Assembly: GCF_050789285.1 (NCBI RefSeq)
Contig: NZ_JBOUVX010000003.1
Coordinates: 558,001-622,000, forward strand
Origin: CAVPWP01 sp050789285
GTDB taxonomy: Bacteria > Pseudomonadota > Alphaproteobacteria > Rhodobacterales > Rhodobacteraceae
Direction of reading: 5' to 3'
DNA length: 64,000 bases
The notes beneath the pieces were generated by a model. It was not told where the DNA came from. It ran no database searches and worked only from the letters and a program-made list of their open reading frames with translations. The position numbers and the translations under genes were made by a program. Shown piece by piece: positions 1-8,975 of this stretch (the first letter of the stretch is position 1; the number at the start of each line of letters is the position of its first letter).

Positions 1-1705
1 CCGTGGTCGAGCCCTGGCTGTGCTCGGTCACGCCCAGGCCATAGTAGATCGCGCCGTTGCCGCCGGTGGCGAACAGGCGGGCTGCGGCGCGCAGGTCGGC
101 GGCGGGCACGCCGGTCAGCATCCCGGTCGCCTCGGGGCTGTGGCGCGGGTCCGACACGAACTCGGCGAAGGCGAGGTATTCGTCCCAGTCGCAGCGCTCG
201 CGGATGAAGGCCTCGTCGATGAGGCCTTCGGTCACGATGACATGCGCAAGCGCGGTCACGACCGCCACGTTGGTGCCCGGGCGCAGCGGCAGGTGATGCG
301 CGGCCTCGACATGGGCGGATTTCACAAGGTCGATCCGGCGTGGATCGATCACGATCAGCTTCGCGCCCTGCCGCAGCCGCTTCTTCAGCCGCGAGGCGAA
401 GACCGGATGTCCGTCGGTGGGATTGGCGCCGATCACGATGACGACGTCGGTCTCTTCGACCGAGTCGAAATCCTGCGTCCCGGCCGAGGTTCCGAAGGTC
501 TGACCCAGGCCATAGCCCGTGGGCGAATGGCAGACTCGCGCGCAGGTGTCGGTGTTGTTGTTCAGGAAAACCGCGCGGGCAAGCTTCTGGACCAGGTAGG
601 TCTCTTCGTTCGTGCAGCGCGACGAGGTGATGACGCCGACGGACTTGCGGCCGTATTTTGCCTGCAAACCGCGCAACCGGGTGGCGGCGAAGGATATCGC
701 CTCGTCCCAGCTGACTTCGCGCCAGGGCTGGTCGATCGTGTCGCGGATCATCGGGTTCAGGATGCGATCCTGGTGCGTGGCATAGCCCCAGGCGAAGCGG
801 CCCTTGACGCAGGAATGGCCCCGGTTCGCCTTGCCGTGCTTCCAGGGCACCATGCGCACAAGCTGGTCGCCGTTGAGTTCGGCCTTGAACGAGCAGCCGA
901 CCCCGCAATAGGCGCAGGTCGTGACGACCGAGCGCGTGGGCGTGCCAAGTTCGATCACCGACTTTTCCTGAAGCGTGGCCGTCGGGCAGGCCTGCACGCA
1001 GGCCCCGCAGGACACGCAGTCCGACGACAGCGCATCGTCGGTCTTCGCGCCGAACGAGACACGGCTGTCGAAGCCCCGGCCTTCGATCGTCAGCGCGAAG
1101 GTGCCCTGCACCTCTTCGCAGGCCCGCACGCAGCGCGAGCAGACGATGCAATTCGCCGGATCGTAGGTGAAATAAGGGTTCGAGTCGTCCTTGGGCAGCC
1201 ATTCGGGGTTGGCTTCGCCGCTGGTGTCGCGGGGCGCGAAGTGGTTGGCGAGGCCGCCGTCTTTCGGCGCCTCGTAGCGCACGTCGCGCAGGCCCACGGC
1301 GCCGGCCATGTCCTGCAACTCGCAATCGCCGTTCGCGGCGCAGGTCAGGCAGTCAAGCGGGTGGTCCGAGATGTAAAGCTCCATCACGCCCTTGCGGATC
1401 TTGCGCACCTTGTCGGACTGGGTGCGCACGACCATGCCGGGGGCGACGGGCGTGGTGCAGGACGCGGGCGTGCCGCGCCGGCCCTCGATCTCGACCACGC
1501 AAAGGCGGCAGGACCCGAAGGCCTCGAGACTGTCGGTCGCGCAGAGCTTCGGCACCTGGATCCCGGCGTCGGCGGCGGCGCGCATGACGGACGTGCCTTC
1601 GGGCACCGTCACCTCGAAACCGTCGATCGTCAGGGTGACGGGCGCGCCGGCACGGGCAGGCGTGCCCATGTCGCGGTCGTCGTGGGGGATGATGAAGTCC
1701 TTCAT
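1..1705 (-). CDS. fdsA: NAD-dependent formate dehydrogenase, alpha (molybdenum) subunit, partial
   Basis: Large subunit of a cytoplasmic FdsABG-type formate dehydrogenase: oxidises formate to CO2 at a molybdenum bis-MGD centre and passes electrons through FeS clusters to FdsB. The first 568 codons are present; the rest lies left of position 1. Visible in order: NuoG-like [2Fe-2S] domain (Cys55, 66, 69, 83), a H115-x3-C119-x2-C122-x5-C128 cluster site, two ferredoxin-type [4Fe-4S] sites (Cys186/189/192/196 and 230/233/236/240), then the Mo domain with its own cluster (Cys264/267/271/299). The expected Mo ligand is Cys392 followed by His393, so this is a Cys rather than a selenocysteine enzyme. 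The ATG at 1705 overlaps the fdsB stop by 4 bp, showing one operon. Its likely job here is disposing of formate made from demethylation. Confidence 0.95.
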   Translation of the reverse strand, partial: MKDFIIPHDDRDMGTPARAGAPVTLTIDGFEVTVPEGTSVMRAAADAGIQVPKLCATDSLEAFGSCRLCVVEIEGRRGTPASCTTPVAPGMVVRTQSDKVRKIRKGVMELYISDHPLDCLTCAANGDCELQDMAGAVGLRDVRYEAPKDGGLANHFAPRDTSGEANPEWLPKDDSNPYFTYDPANCIVCSRCVRACEEVQGTFALTIEGRGFDSRVSFGAKTDDALSSDCVSCGACVQACPTATLQEKSVIELGTPTRSVVTTCAYCGVGCSFKAELNGDQLVRMVPWKHGKANRGHSCVKGRFAWGYATHQDRILNPMIRDTIDQPWREVSWDEAISFAATRLRGLQAKYGRKSVGVITSSRCTNEETYLVQKLARAVFLNNNTDTCARVCHSPTGYGLGQTFGTSAGTQDFDSVEETDVVIVIGANPTDGHPVFASRLKKRLRQGAKLIVIDPRRIDLVKSAHVEAAHHLPLRPGTNVAVVTALAHVIVTEGLIDEAFIRERCDWDEYLAFAEFVSDPRHSPEATGMLTGVPAADLRAAARLFATGGNGAIYYGLGVTEHSQGSTT

Positions 1706-3219
1706 TCCGCAGCCTCCTTCTGGCGCGCGAAGTCGTCGGGAAAGCGCGTGAGCGCGCTCATCACCGGATAGGGGGTAAATCCGCCCAGCGCGCAGAGCGA
1801 TCCGTCCTTCATCGTCTCGCAAAGGTCGGTCAGAAGCGGGATCGCCGCCGCGTCGCCTTCGGCGATGCGGTCGATCGTCTCGACCCCGCGCACCGCGCCG
1901 ATGCGGCAGGGTGTGCATTTTCCGCAGCTTTCGATGGCGCAGAATTCCATGGCGAAGCGGGCCATGCGCAGCATGTCGGCCGTGTCGTCGAAGACCACGA
2001 CGCCCGCGTGCCCGATCAGGCCGCCCGCCCTATCGAATTCTTCATAGCCGAAGGCCGTGTCGAACTGGTCGGGGGCGAAGTAGGCGCCAAGAGGCCCGCC
2101 CACCTGCACCGCCTTGACCGGCCGGCCCGAGGCCGTCCCGCCGCCGATGCCTTGCACGATTTCTGCAAGAGTCAGGCCGAACGCGGTCTCGAACAGGCCC
2201 CCGAATTGCACATTTCCTGCAATCTGGATCGGAATGGTCCCGCGCGACCTGCCCAGGCCGAACTCGGCGTAATGCGTCGCGCCCTTCTCGAGGATCACGG
2301 GCACGGTGGCGAGGCTGATCACGTTGTTGACGACCGTCGGACAGCCGAAAAGCCCCTCAATCGCCGGCAGCGGCGGCTTGGCGCGGACGACCCCGCGCTT
2401 GCCTTCCAGCGAATTGAGAAGCGAGGTCTCCTCGCCGCAGACGTAGGCGCCCGCGCCGACGCGCACTTCGATGTCGAAGGCCTGGCCCGAGCCAAGGACA
2501 TCCGGCCCCAGCACGCCCGCCCCGCGTGCGAGGCCCACCGCCGCCTCCATCACGCGGATCGCATCGGGGTATTCCGAGCGCAGATAGACGAAGCCCTTGG
2601 TCGCCCCCACGCCAAGGGCGGCGATGGTCATCCCCTCGATCAGGCTGAAGGGATCGCCCTCCATGATCATGCGGTCGGCGAAGGTTCCGCTGTCGCCCTC
2701 GTCGGCGTTGCAGACGATGTATTTCCGCGTGCCTGCCGCCTTGCGGACGGTGTCCCACTTGATGCCGGTCGGGAACCCCGCCCCGCCCCGGCCGCGCAGA
2801 CCGCTGGCCTTCACTTCTTCGACCACGGCCGCACCGCCCATGGCGATGGCGTGGCGCAGGCCCCGAAGGCCACCGTGGGCCTGATAGTCGGCAAGATCGA
2901 GAGGGTCGATCACGCCGCAACGGGCGAAGGTCAGCCGGGTCTGACGCGCGAAGAAGGGAATATCGTCCACGCGCCCGAGGCCTTGAAGCGTGCCGTCAAG
3001 AAGCGCGGGCACGTCGGCGGGCGTCACCGCGCCAAAGCCCTCGCGCCCCTGTCCCCGGTCGATCTCGACCAGCGGCTCGAGCCAGATCATCCCGCGCGAT
3101 CCGTTGCGACGGATCTCGACCTCGATCCCGCGGGCGTCCGCTTCGGCCGCGATCGTGGCCACGACCGCATCCGCGCCAAGGGCCTTTGCGGCGCTGTCGG
3201 CGGGCACCCAGATCCTCAT
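1702..3219 (-). CDS. fdsB: NAD-dependent formate dehydrogenase, beta (diaphorase) subunit
   Basis: FMN- and NAD-binding diaphorase subunit, homologous to NuoF of complex I; it takes electrons from FdsA and reduces NAD+. A thioredoxin-like N-terminal part (about residues 1-85) precedes the NuoF domain. The glycine-rich nucleotide motif GLRGRGGAGFPTG lies at 140-152, a second motif GAGAYVCGEETSLLNSLEG follows, and the C-terminal [4Fe-4S] motif ESCGKCTPC is intact. Length is 505 aa, normal for FdsB. I chose the ATG at 3219 because it starts the recognisable domain and overlaps the fdsG stop by 4 bp; the open frame continues upstream to 3324 but only reads fdsG out of frame. Confidence 0.95.
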   Translation of the reverse strand: MRIWVPADSAAKALGADAVVATIAAEADARGIEVEIRRNGSRGMIWLEPLVEIDRGQGREGFGAVTPADVPALLDGTLQGLGRVDDIPFFARQTRLTFARCGVIDPLDLADYQAHGGLRGLRHAIAMGGAAVVEEVKASGLRGRGGAGFPTGIKWDTVRKAAGTRKYIVCNADEGDSGTFADRMIMEGDPFSLIEGMTIAALGVGATKGFVYLRSEYPDAIRVMEAAVGLARGAGVLGPDVLGSGQAFDIEVRVGAGAYVCGEETSLLNSLEGKRGVVRAKPPLPAIEGLFGCPTVVNNVISLATVPVILEKGATHYAEFGLGRSRGTIPIQIAGNVQFGGLFETAFGLTLAEIVQGIGGGTASGRPVKAVQVGGPLGAYFAPDQFDTAFGYEEFDRAGGLIGHAGVVVFDDTADMLRMARFAMEFCAIESCGKCTPCRIGAVRGVETIDRIAEGDAAAIPLLTDLCETMKDGSLCALGGFTPYPVMSALTRFPDDFARQKEAAE

Positions 3220-3743
3220 GCCCGCACCTCGGCCAGAAGCGCGTCGATCCGCGCGCCGTCCACGCGGCCCATGACACGGCCATCGATCATCGCCGCCGGG
3301 CCGCAGGCGCAAAGGCCAAGGCAATAGACCGCCTCGACCGTCAGCGCGCCGTCAGGCGTCGTCCCGCCCCAGCCGACGCCAAGCTTCTTCAGCGTCGCCT
3401 CGGACAGGGCGTTCGCACCCACCGCCTGGCAGGCCTCGGCCCGGCAGATCTTCAGCACGTGCCGCCCGGCCGGTTCGCGACGGAAGTCGTGGTAGAAGGA
3501 GACCACGCCGTGCACCTCGGCCCGGGTGATGTTCAGCGCCTCGGCCAACAGCGGCACCGCTGCCTCGGGCACGTGGCCGAAGGTGTCCTGAAGGGCATGA
3601 AGGATCGGCAGAAGCGGACCCTCGAGCGCCAGATGCGCCGCGATGATCGCGCGGATTTCGGCCTCGGCGGCCGTGGGAGGGGGCGTTGCTGGCACCGGGC
3701 TGGCCTTCGTCTGAGCTCGGCAGCAGGATGGCGCCGATCCCAT
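3216..3743 (-). CDS. fdsG: NAD-dependent formate dehydrogenase, gamma subunit
   Basis: Small NuoE-like [2Fe-2S] subunit of the formate dehydrogenase. The four cluster cysteines are visible as C100-x4-C105 and C141-x3-C145, the last followed by ACGPA, typical of NuoE/FdsG. At 175 aa it is slightly longer than usual because of a proline/alanine-rich N-terminus of about 25 residues with no recognisable domain, so the true start could lie a little downstream. First structural gene of the fds operon, 42 bp after the LysR gene and on the same strand; it overlaps fdsB by 4 bp. Confidence 0.93.
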   Translation of the reverse strand: MGSAPSCCRAQTKASPVPATPPPTAAEAEIRAIIAAHLALEGPLLPILHALQDTFGHVPEAAVPLLAEALNITRAEVHGVVSFYHDFRREPAGRHVLKICRAEACQAVGANALSEATLKKLGVGWGGTTPDGALTVEAVYCLGLCACGPAAMIDGRVMGRVDGARIDALLAEVRA

Positions 3744-3772
3744 TTCGAAATCAATATCGCTGATCCGTCAAA

Positions 3773-3791
3773 CGATAGGGTTTTCCTATCG
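3773..3791 (-). promoter_or_regulatory. LysR-type operator or hairpin ahead of fdsG
   Basis: A perfect 7-bp inverted repeat (CGATAGG, 5-nt spacer, CCTATCG) straddles the lysR stop codon in the short lysR-fdsG gap. It contains ATAG-N7-CTAT (3775-3789), the general form of several LysR-family boxes such as the OxyR half-site arrangement. The simplest reading is the binding site through which the upstream LysR protein controls fdsGBA; a weak attenuator hairpin is the alternative, since the same bases can pair in the transcript. Confidence 0.5.
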
Positions 3792-4676
3792 CTTCAAGAC
3801 CGACATCCGTCGCGCTTCGGTCAGCAGCGCCTCGAGCACCGGGGTATGGGGTTCGCGCCAGGGCGCGACCAGACCCACGACATGCCCCCGCCCCGCCCCG
3901 GTCAGCGGCAGGATCTCCATGTCCTTGCCCGCCGCCAGGAACCGGGCGATGTCCTCGGGCAGGACGGTGACCCAGTCGCCGCTTTCCACGTTGGCGACCA
4001 GCACCACGGTCGAGTTCGATTCGATCCGCGCCTCGGGCACGACCCCGGCGTCGATGAAATTCTTGTTGATGATCCGGCGGTTCTGCATGTCGGGCGTAAG
4101 CAGGCACAGCTTCTGGCCCCCAAGCTCGTTCCAGCCGACCGACGCCCGCCCGGCAAAGGGCGACGAGGCCCCGCAGACCAGCATGTAGCGCTCTTCGTAA
4201 AGCGGCTCGGTGCTGACGCGGCCCATGGGTTCGTTGTCGAGATACGAGATGCCCGCGTCGACATCGAGGTTGTCGATCATCGACAGGATCTCGATCGAGG
4301 TGCGCGACAGGATCGTGAAGCGCACGTTTGGATGCCGTTCGCCGAAACGGGCGGACAGCTTCGCGGCCCAGGTCAGCGCGGTGGGGATGACCGCGATGCG
4401 CAACTGGCCGGCAAGGCCGTGGCGGGTGTGGCGCATTTCCTCGCGCAGTTGCCGCGCGTCGCCCACGATCCGGCGCGCCCAGACCAGCGCCGACTGGCCC
4501 TCGGGCGTCAGCCCGCCATAGCGCGACCCGCGAAAGACAAGCTGCACGCCCAGTTGTTCTTCAAGCTGCTTGATCCCGGTCGACAGCGTCGGCTGCGTGA
4601 TCCCAAGGCTTTGGGCCGCCCGACCGAAGTGCTCTTCCTTCGCCACCGCGATGAACATCTCGAGCTTGTCGAGCAT
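3786..4676 (-). CDS. LysR-family transcriptional regulator of the fds operon
   Basis: 296-aa LysR regulator: winged helix-turn-helix at about residues 17-37 (AAQSLGITQPTLSTGIKQLE), then a substrate-binding-type effector domain from about residue 90. It lies directly upstream of fdsGBA on the same strand; fds operons elsewhere are also preceded by a LysR gene (FdsR in Cupriavidus), so control of formate dehydrogenase is the natural reading. Palindromes at 3773-3791 and 4700-4724 flank the gene and are candidate sites for fds activation and autoregulation. The effector is not deducible; formate or a C1 intermediate is a guess. Confidence 0.85.
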   Translation of the reverse strand: MLDKLEMFIAVAKEEHFGRAAQSLGITQPTLSTGIKQLEEQLGVQLVFRGSRYGGLTPEGQSALVWARRIVGDARQLREEMRHTRHGLAGQLRIAVIPTALTWAAKLSARFGERHPNVRFTILSRTSIEILSMIDNLDVDAGISYLDNEPMGRVSTEPLYEERYMLVCGASSPFAGRASVGWNELGGQKLCLLTPDMQNRRIINKNFIDAGVVPEARIESNSTVVLVANVESGDWVTVLPEDIARFLAAGKDMEILPLTGAGRGHVVGLVAPWREPHTPVLEALLTEARRMSVLKR

Positions 4677-4699
4677 GATCGGGATTCCTGATGAAGCCT

Positions 4700-4724
4700 G
4701 CGCAGGTCGATAGATAACCTGCGC
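4700..4724. promoter_or_regulatory. Inverted repeat upstream of the lysR gene
   Basis: Perfect 8-bp arms GCGCAGGT / ACCTGCGC separated by 9 bp, centred about 35 bp upstream of the lysR ATG at 4676 and just after the stop of the preceding aldehyde dehydrogenase gene. The spacer contains CGATAG, also present in the repeat at 3773. Position and shape fit an autoregulatory LysR site; with only 90 bp between the genes, a terminator hairpin for the upstream gene is also possible. Confidence 0.4.
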
Positions 4725-4766
4725 GCAACCGATGCCGCAAGTCCGGCCCGACCGGACCAGACGGCC

Positions 4767-6251
4767 TCAGGCCCCCTTGATGTACCAGCCCCAGGTCTCG
4801 TCCTTGTCGAAGCGCGTGATCTGCTTGGTCTCGGTGAAGGCAAGATACCCCGCCTCGCCCAGTTCGCGCCCGATGCCCGAGGCCTTGTAGCCGCCCCAGG
4901 GCAGTTGCGCGAAGGTCGGCTGCGAGCAGTTGACCCAGACGATCCCGGCCCGCATCGCGCCGGCCACGCGCTCGCAGCGATCAAGATCGTCGGACATGAC
5001 GGCCGCGGCCAGGCCATAGCGGCTGTCGTTCGCCTCTCGGATCGCGTCGCCCTCGGTGTCGAAGGGAGCGACGCAGACGACGGGGCCGAAGATCTCTTCC
5101 TTCCAGATCCAGGCGCCGGCCGGCACGTCGGCGAAGACGGTGGGCTCGACGAAATAGCCGTGGTTGAGGTGCTGCGGCCGTGCGCCGCCCGTCACCAGCC
5201 GCGCGCCGTCCTTCGTCCCGCGCGCGATCGCGGCCATGACCTTGTCGTACTGGCCTTTCGACACGATCGGTCCCAGCAGGATCCCCTCGTCCGTGCCACG
5301 CCCCACGGTGATCTTGCGCGCCTCCTCGGCCAGCCGGTCGAGAAGCGGAGCGTAGGCGGCGCGCTCGACCAGGACGCGCGAGGTGGCCGAACAGACCTGT
5401 CCCTGGTTCCAGAAGATGCCGAACATGATCCATTCGACGGCCTTCTCGATGTCGCTGTCGGCGAAGACGATGAAGGGCGACTTGCCGCCAAGCTCGAGGC
5501 TGACGGTGCGGATGTCGCGCGCGGCGGCCGTCATGACCTTGGACCCGGTCGGAACCGATCCGGTGAAGGCGACCTTGTCGACCATAGGGTGTTCCGAAAG
5601 CGGGGCGCCGGCATCCGGCCCCGTGCCGGTCACAAGGTTGAAGACGCCCTTGGGCAGGTCGGTGGCGTCGATGATCCGGGCAAGCTCGACGCAGCTGAGC
5701 GAACAGAGCTCCGAAGGCTTCAGCACGATGGAGCAGCCGGCCGCCAGCGCCGGGGCGACCTTCCAGACCGCCATCAGAAGCGGATAGTTCCACGGCGTGA
5801 TCGCGCCCACGACGCCCAGCGGCTCGCGCCGGATGCTGGCGTCGAAGCGCGCGTCGCCCACGTCGACGGCGGTGTCGCCCTTGGCCTCGAAGGCCTCGGC
5901 CATGTCGGCGTAGTAGTCGAAGCAGAAGGCGGCGTCGCCCACGTCCCATTTCGCTTCGGGCAAGGGCTTGCCGTTGTCGCGCACCTCGATCAGGGCGATC
6001 TCGTCGGCCCGCGCGCGGATGCCTTCGGCGATCTGACGCAGGATGCGCGCGCGCTCGGTCGCGGGCGTGGCAGGCCAGCCGCCGGTGTCGAAAGCCCGGC
6101 GTGCGGCGCGCACGGCCGCGTCGATGTCCGCCGCCGCGCCCGCGCCGACATGGGCGAAAACCTCTTCGGTCGCGGGGTCGATCGCCTCGAAGCTGGCGCC
6201 CGATACCGGGGCCACGAACGCGCCGTCGATGTAAAGGGGGGTGGGTTCCAT
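4767..6251 (-). CDS. Aldehyde dehydrogenase, betaine-aldehyde-dehydrogenase-like
   Basis: 494-aa NAD(P)-dependent aldehyde dehydrogenase oxidising an aldehyde to a carboxylate in the cytoplasm. Catalytic Asn154 (TPWN), general-base Glu253 (LELGGKSP) and nucleophile Cys287 (GQVCSAT) are all present. The C-terminal part (PWGGYKASGIGRELGEAGY) and overall pattern resemble BetB and aminoaldehyde dehydrogenases. It ends a minus-strand cluster with the saccharopine-dehydrogenase-like gene 10 bp upstream; the gap holds a strong AGGAGGT ribosome site that fixes the ATG at 6251. With two polyamine-type importers nearby, an aminoaldehyde or betaine aldehyde is the likely substrate, but this is inference. 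Confidence 0.85.
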   Translation of the reverse strand: MEPTPLYIDGAFVAPVSGASFEAIDPATEEVFAHVGAGAAADIDAAVRAARRAFDTGGWPATPATERARILRQIAEGIRARADEIALIEVRDNGKPLPEAKWDVGDAAFCFDYYADMAEAFEAKGDTAVDVGDARFDASIRREPLGVVGAITPWNYPLLMAVWKVAPALAAGCSIVLKPSELCSLSCVELARIIDATDLPKGVFNLVTGTGPDAGAPLSEHPMVDKVAFTGSVPTGSKVMTAAARDIRTVSLELGGKSPFIVFADSDIEKAVEWIMFGIFWNQGQVCSATSRVLVERAAYAPLLDRLAEEARKITVGRGTDEGILLGPIVSKGQYDKVMAAIARGTKDGARLVTGGARPQHLNHGYFVEPTVFADVPAGAWIWKEEIFGPVVCVAPFDTEGDAIREANDSRYGLAAAVMSDDLDRCERVAGAMRAGIVWVNCSQPTFAQLPWGGYKASGIGRELGEAGYLAFTETKQITRFDKDETWGWYIKGA

Positions 6252-6261
6252 CGCTGACCTC

Positions 6262-7482
6262 CTAAGCTTCCTGCACGGTCAGGCTGACCGCGAACTTCCG
6301 TTTCTCGCATTCCGCAAGGTAGCCCGCGACCTCGAAATAGGACTCGGGCGCCCAGACGCCGGGACGACGCGGCTGGCTCAGCATGAGCTGCGCCGCGATC
6401 GAGGCGTTCATCGAGGTGCAGGCGTCGACATAGCCGTCGTAGATCGGATCGGGATGCACCTCGACCTCGCAGCGCACGGTCGCGGGCTTGCCGCCGATCC
6501 GGCCCCGGCCGATGGCGAAGTGGATCTCGTGCGACGACTGGTCGGGCATGCGGTGGGCGTTCTCGGCGATGTTGCGGTTGATGACCGCCGACAGAACCTC
6601 GAGCGGCGAGACCTCGACGCCCCGCACCGTCACCGGGTGGCGGAAGTCGCCGAAGCCGGCCTTGATCAGGCCGATCCAGGCCTCGTGTTCGCGGTGAGGC
6701 AGGTGCAGCTTCCAGGTGAACTCGCGGATGCCCTTCTCGGCGATGCCCGGGGCAAGGGGCACGGTCAGCTGTTCGGAGTGCGGCGAATACATGAACTCGC
6801 ACCGGCCCCAGGGCTCGGGCAGGTCAAGCACCTCGACGCCCGAAAGCGGCGGGCACTGGACATGCGCGCCGTCGAGGAACTGGGTCGAGGGGTCGGCGTA
6901 TTCCGCCAGCACGGTCGAGATCGAATAGGGCGGGCAAAGGACGGGGTTCTCGGGGCCCTCCAGTTCGGCCGCCCAGTACAGGTTGATGCTGTCGATTGCG
7001 TCCAGCCGGTCGGCCACGGCGCGGCAGATGACGTTCGACATCCCAGGATCGGCACCCGCGCCAAGAACCGCTGCGACGCCCGCTTCGGCGAAGCGGTCGC
7101 GCCAGTCGAGCTGCTTCACCGTGAAGACGCCCAGCCCCCCGAGGTCGAGGTAGTCGACCCGCGCCTCGAGCGCCGCCGCGAAGATCGCCATCTGGTGCCC
7201 CGCAAGCGTCGGCACCGCGTTGATGCAGATGTCAGCGCCCCGAAGCGCGGCCGCCATCGAGGCCGCATCGGTCACATCGACCAGGCGCGTGGTCATCCGC
7301 GGGTCGTCCATCTGGCGCGCAAGCGCCTCCATCCGGTCGGTTGCGGTGTCGCAGACCCGAAGCTCGGCGATGTCGATGATGGCCCGGTCGGACAGCAGAT
7401 CGCGCACGATCCCCTGCCCCATCAGTCCCGCGCCGCCCAGAATGACCAGTGTCCTGCCTGCCAAGGTCGTCTCTCCGCTCAT
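6262..7482 (-). CDS. Saccharopine dehydrogenase family NAD(P)-binding protein
   Basis: 406-aa protein with an N-terminal Rossmann fold (ILGGAGLMGQG near residues 13-23) and the layout of the saccharopine dehydrogenase/carboxynorspermidine synthase superfamily, which forms or cleaves secondary amines between an amino acid or polyamine and an oxo acid. The ATG at 7482 is preferred over the more upstream open frame because it overlaps the preceding aldehyde dehydrogenase stop by 4 bp and starts the Rossmann fold. Sitting between two aldehyde dehydrogenases in a polyamine-importer cluster, it could oxidatively split an opine-like or N-carboxyalkyl amine to an aldehyde. The actual substrate is unknown. 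Confidence 0.75.
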   Translation of the reverse strand: MSGETTLAGRTLVILGGAGLMGQGIVRDLLSDRAIIDIAELRVCDTATDRMEALARQMDDPRMTTRLVDVTDAASMAAALRGADICINAVPTLAGHQMAIFAAALEARVDYLDLGGLGVFTVKQLDWRDRFAEAGVAAVLGAGADPGMSNVICRAVADRLDAIDSINLYWAAELEGPENPVLCPPYSISTVLAEYADPSTQFLDGAHVQCPPLSGVEVLDLPEPWGRCEFMYSPHSEQLTVPLAPGIAEKGIREFTWKLHLPHREHEAWIGLIKAGFGDFRHPVTVRGVEVSPLEVLSAVINRNIAENAHRMPDQSSHEIHFAIGRGRIGGKPATVRCEVEVHPDPIYDGYVDACTSMNASIAAQLMLSQPRRPGVWAPESYFEVAGYLAECEKRKFAVSLTVQEA

Positions 7483-8975
7483 GTGTGCTTGCGCCCGCCG
7501 CCCTGGTCGAGGAACCAGTCGTCGGGATAGGGATACCACCAGTCCTGCCGAACCGGCCGGTGGTCCATGATGACCATTTTCGAGCGTCGGAAGGTCTCAA
7601 GTCCCATCCGCCCCAGTTCGCGGCCCAGCCCCGAGGCCTTCCAGCCGCCGAAAGGCAGCGCGTCGTTGTCGATGAGCGGGTTGTTGACCCAGACCATGCC
7701 GGCCTGAAGCGTCTCGGCCGCGGTCATCGCCTCGTCGAGCGAGGTGGTGAAGACCGAGGCGCCAAGGCCGAAGGCGCTGTCGTTGGCGCGCGCGATGGCT
7801 TCGGCGAAGTCCTTCACGCGGGTGATGCCGACGACGGGGCCGAAGATCTCTTCGTGCATCAGGTCCATCTCGGGCGTGCAGCCGGTCAGGATGGTCGGGG
7901 CGTAGAACCAGCCGGTTTCAAGGCCCTGCGGGATCGCGCCGCCGCATTCGACCCGCGCGCCCTTGGCCACGGCATCGTCCACGAGGCGAATGACCTTGGC
8001 GCGGGCGGCCTCGCTGACCAGGGGGCCGATCTCGACCCGGCCCAGCCCGTTGCCGATGCGCAGGTGTTCGGCCTCGCGCACGAAGGCGCGGACGAAGGCG
8101 TCGTGCACCTCGTCCACCACGAAGATCCGCTCGGTCGAGGTGCAGACCTGCCCCGACATGTGGAAGGCCCCGGTCACCGCCCCCGCCGCCGCCACGTCAA
8201 GCGGCGCGGAGGCCGAGATGATCATCGGGTCGGACCCGCCCGCCTCGATCACGGCGGGCTTCATGCGCCGCGCGGCCTCGGCCGCCACGGTCTGCGCGGC
8301 GCGGACCGATCCGGTGAAGGCCACGGCATGGGTCAGGGGCGAGGCCACAAGCGCCGCCCCCACCCCGGCCCCGCCCGGAACGCAGGCCACCAGATCCTCG
8401 GGCAATCCGTCGAAGAGGCCCATGAACGCAAGCGTCGACAGTGTCGTCGCCTCGGCGGGCTTGATCACGCAGGCGTTGCCGGCGGCAAGCGAGGCCGCCA
8501 CCGTCCAGCACATCAGCAGGATCGGGAAGTTGAACGGCATGATATGGGCCGAAACGCCCAGCGGTTCGTAGCGGGCATACTGGAAGCTGCCCGCCTGCGT
8601 GGTGCCCGCGACCTTGCCGGCTTCGTCCCGCGCCATTTCGGCGTAGTAGCGGAAGATCGGCGCGCAGTTCGCGATCTCGCCGATGGCCTCGGGATAGGGT
8701 TTGCCCATCTCGCGGCTCATCGTGATGGCGCAGGCGGTCATGTCGGCGGCCTCGATCCGGTTCGCCAGCGCATGCAGGTGCTTCGCCCGCGTCTTGGCGT
8801 CAAGCGCAGCCCAGCGCGCCTGCGCGGCATTCAGGCGCGCCAGCACCGTTGCCAACTCCGCTTCGGTCGTGTCGGCGATGTGGCCCACGGTCTCAAGCGT
8901 CGCGGGGTCGATGACGGGGCGCGGGGCGCCCGTCGACGTGATGCGATGCGGGGTGAGGTAATGCGCGGGGGTCAT
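7479..8975 (-). CDS. Aldehyde dehydrogenase family protein
   Basis: 498-aa aldehyde dehydrogenase. Asn149 (PFNF), Glu244 and Cys278 (GQVCTST) are present, but the usual LELGGKSP around the general base is changed to IEAGGSDPM, marking a different subfamily from the gene at 4767 (closer to succinate-semialdehyde/lactaldehyde-type enzymes). The start at 8975 is the ATG that overlaps the cupin gene stop by 4 bp; the frame is open to 9173 but that part only shadows the cupin gene. It presumably oxidises an aldehyde made within this operon; the substrate cannot be told from sequence. Confidence 0.85.
   Translation of the reverse strand: MTPAHYLTPHRITSTGAPRPVIDPATLETVGHIADTTEAELATVLARLNAAQARWAALDAKTRAKHLHALANRIEAADMTACAITMSREMGKPYPEAIGEIANCAPIFRYYAEMARDEAGKVAGTTQAGSFQYARYEPLGVSAHIMPFNFPILLMCWTVAASLAAGNACVIKPAEATTLSTLAFMGLFDGLPEDLVACVPGGAGVGAALVASPLTHAVAFTGSVRAAQTVAAEAARRMKPAVIEAGGSDPMIISASAPLDVAAAGAVTGAFHMSGQVCTSTERIFVVDEVHDAFVRAFVREAEHLRIGNGLGRVEIGPLVSEAARAKVIRLVDDAVAKGARVECGGAIPQGLETGWFYAPTILTGCTPEMDLMHEEIFGPVVGITRVKDFAEAIARANDSAFGLGASVFTTSLDEAMTAAETLQAGMVWVNNPLIDNDALPFGGWKASGLGRELGRMGLETFRRSKMVIMDHRPVRQDWWYPYPDDWFLDQGGGRKHT

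Noticed and set aside
1..1705. Selenocysteine formate dehydrogenase
   Set aside because: The Mo-ligand position is a TGC cysteine codon at residue 392.
20..1771. 583-codon open frame on the plus strand
   Set aside because: It lies opposite fdsA, whose minus-strand translation has all expected cluster cysteines; the plus frame is Arg/Gly/His-rich GC shadow.
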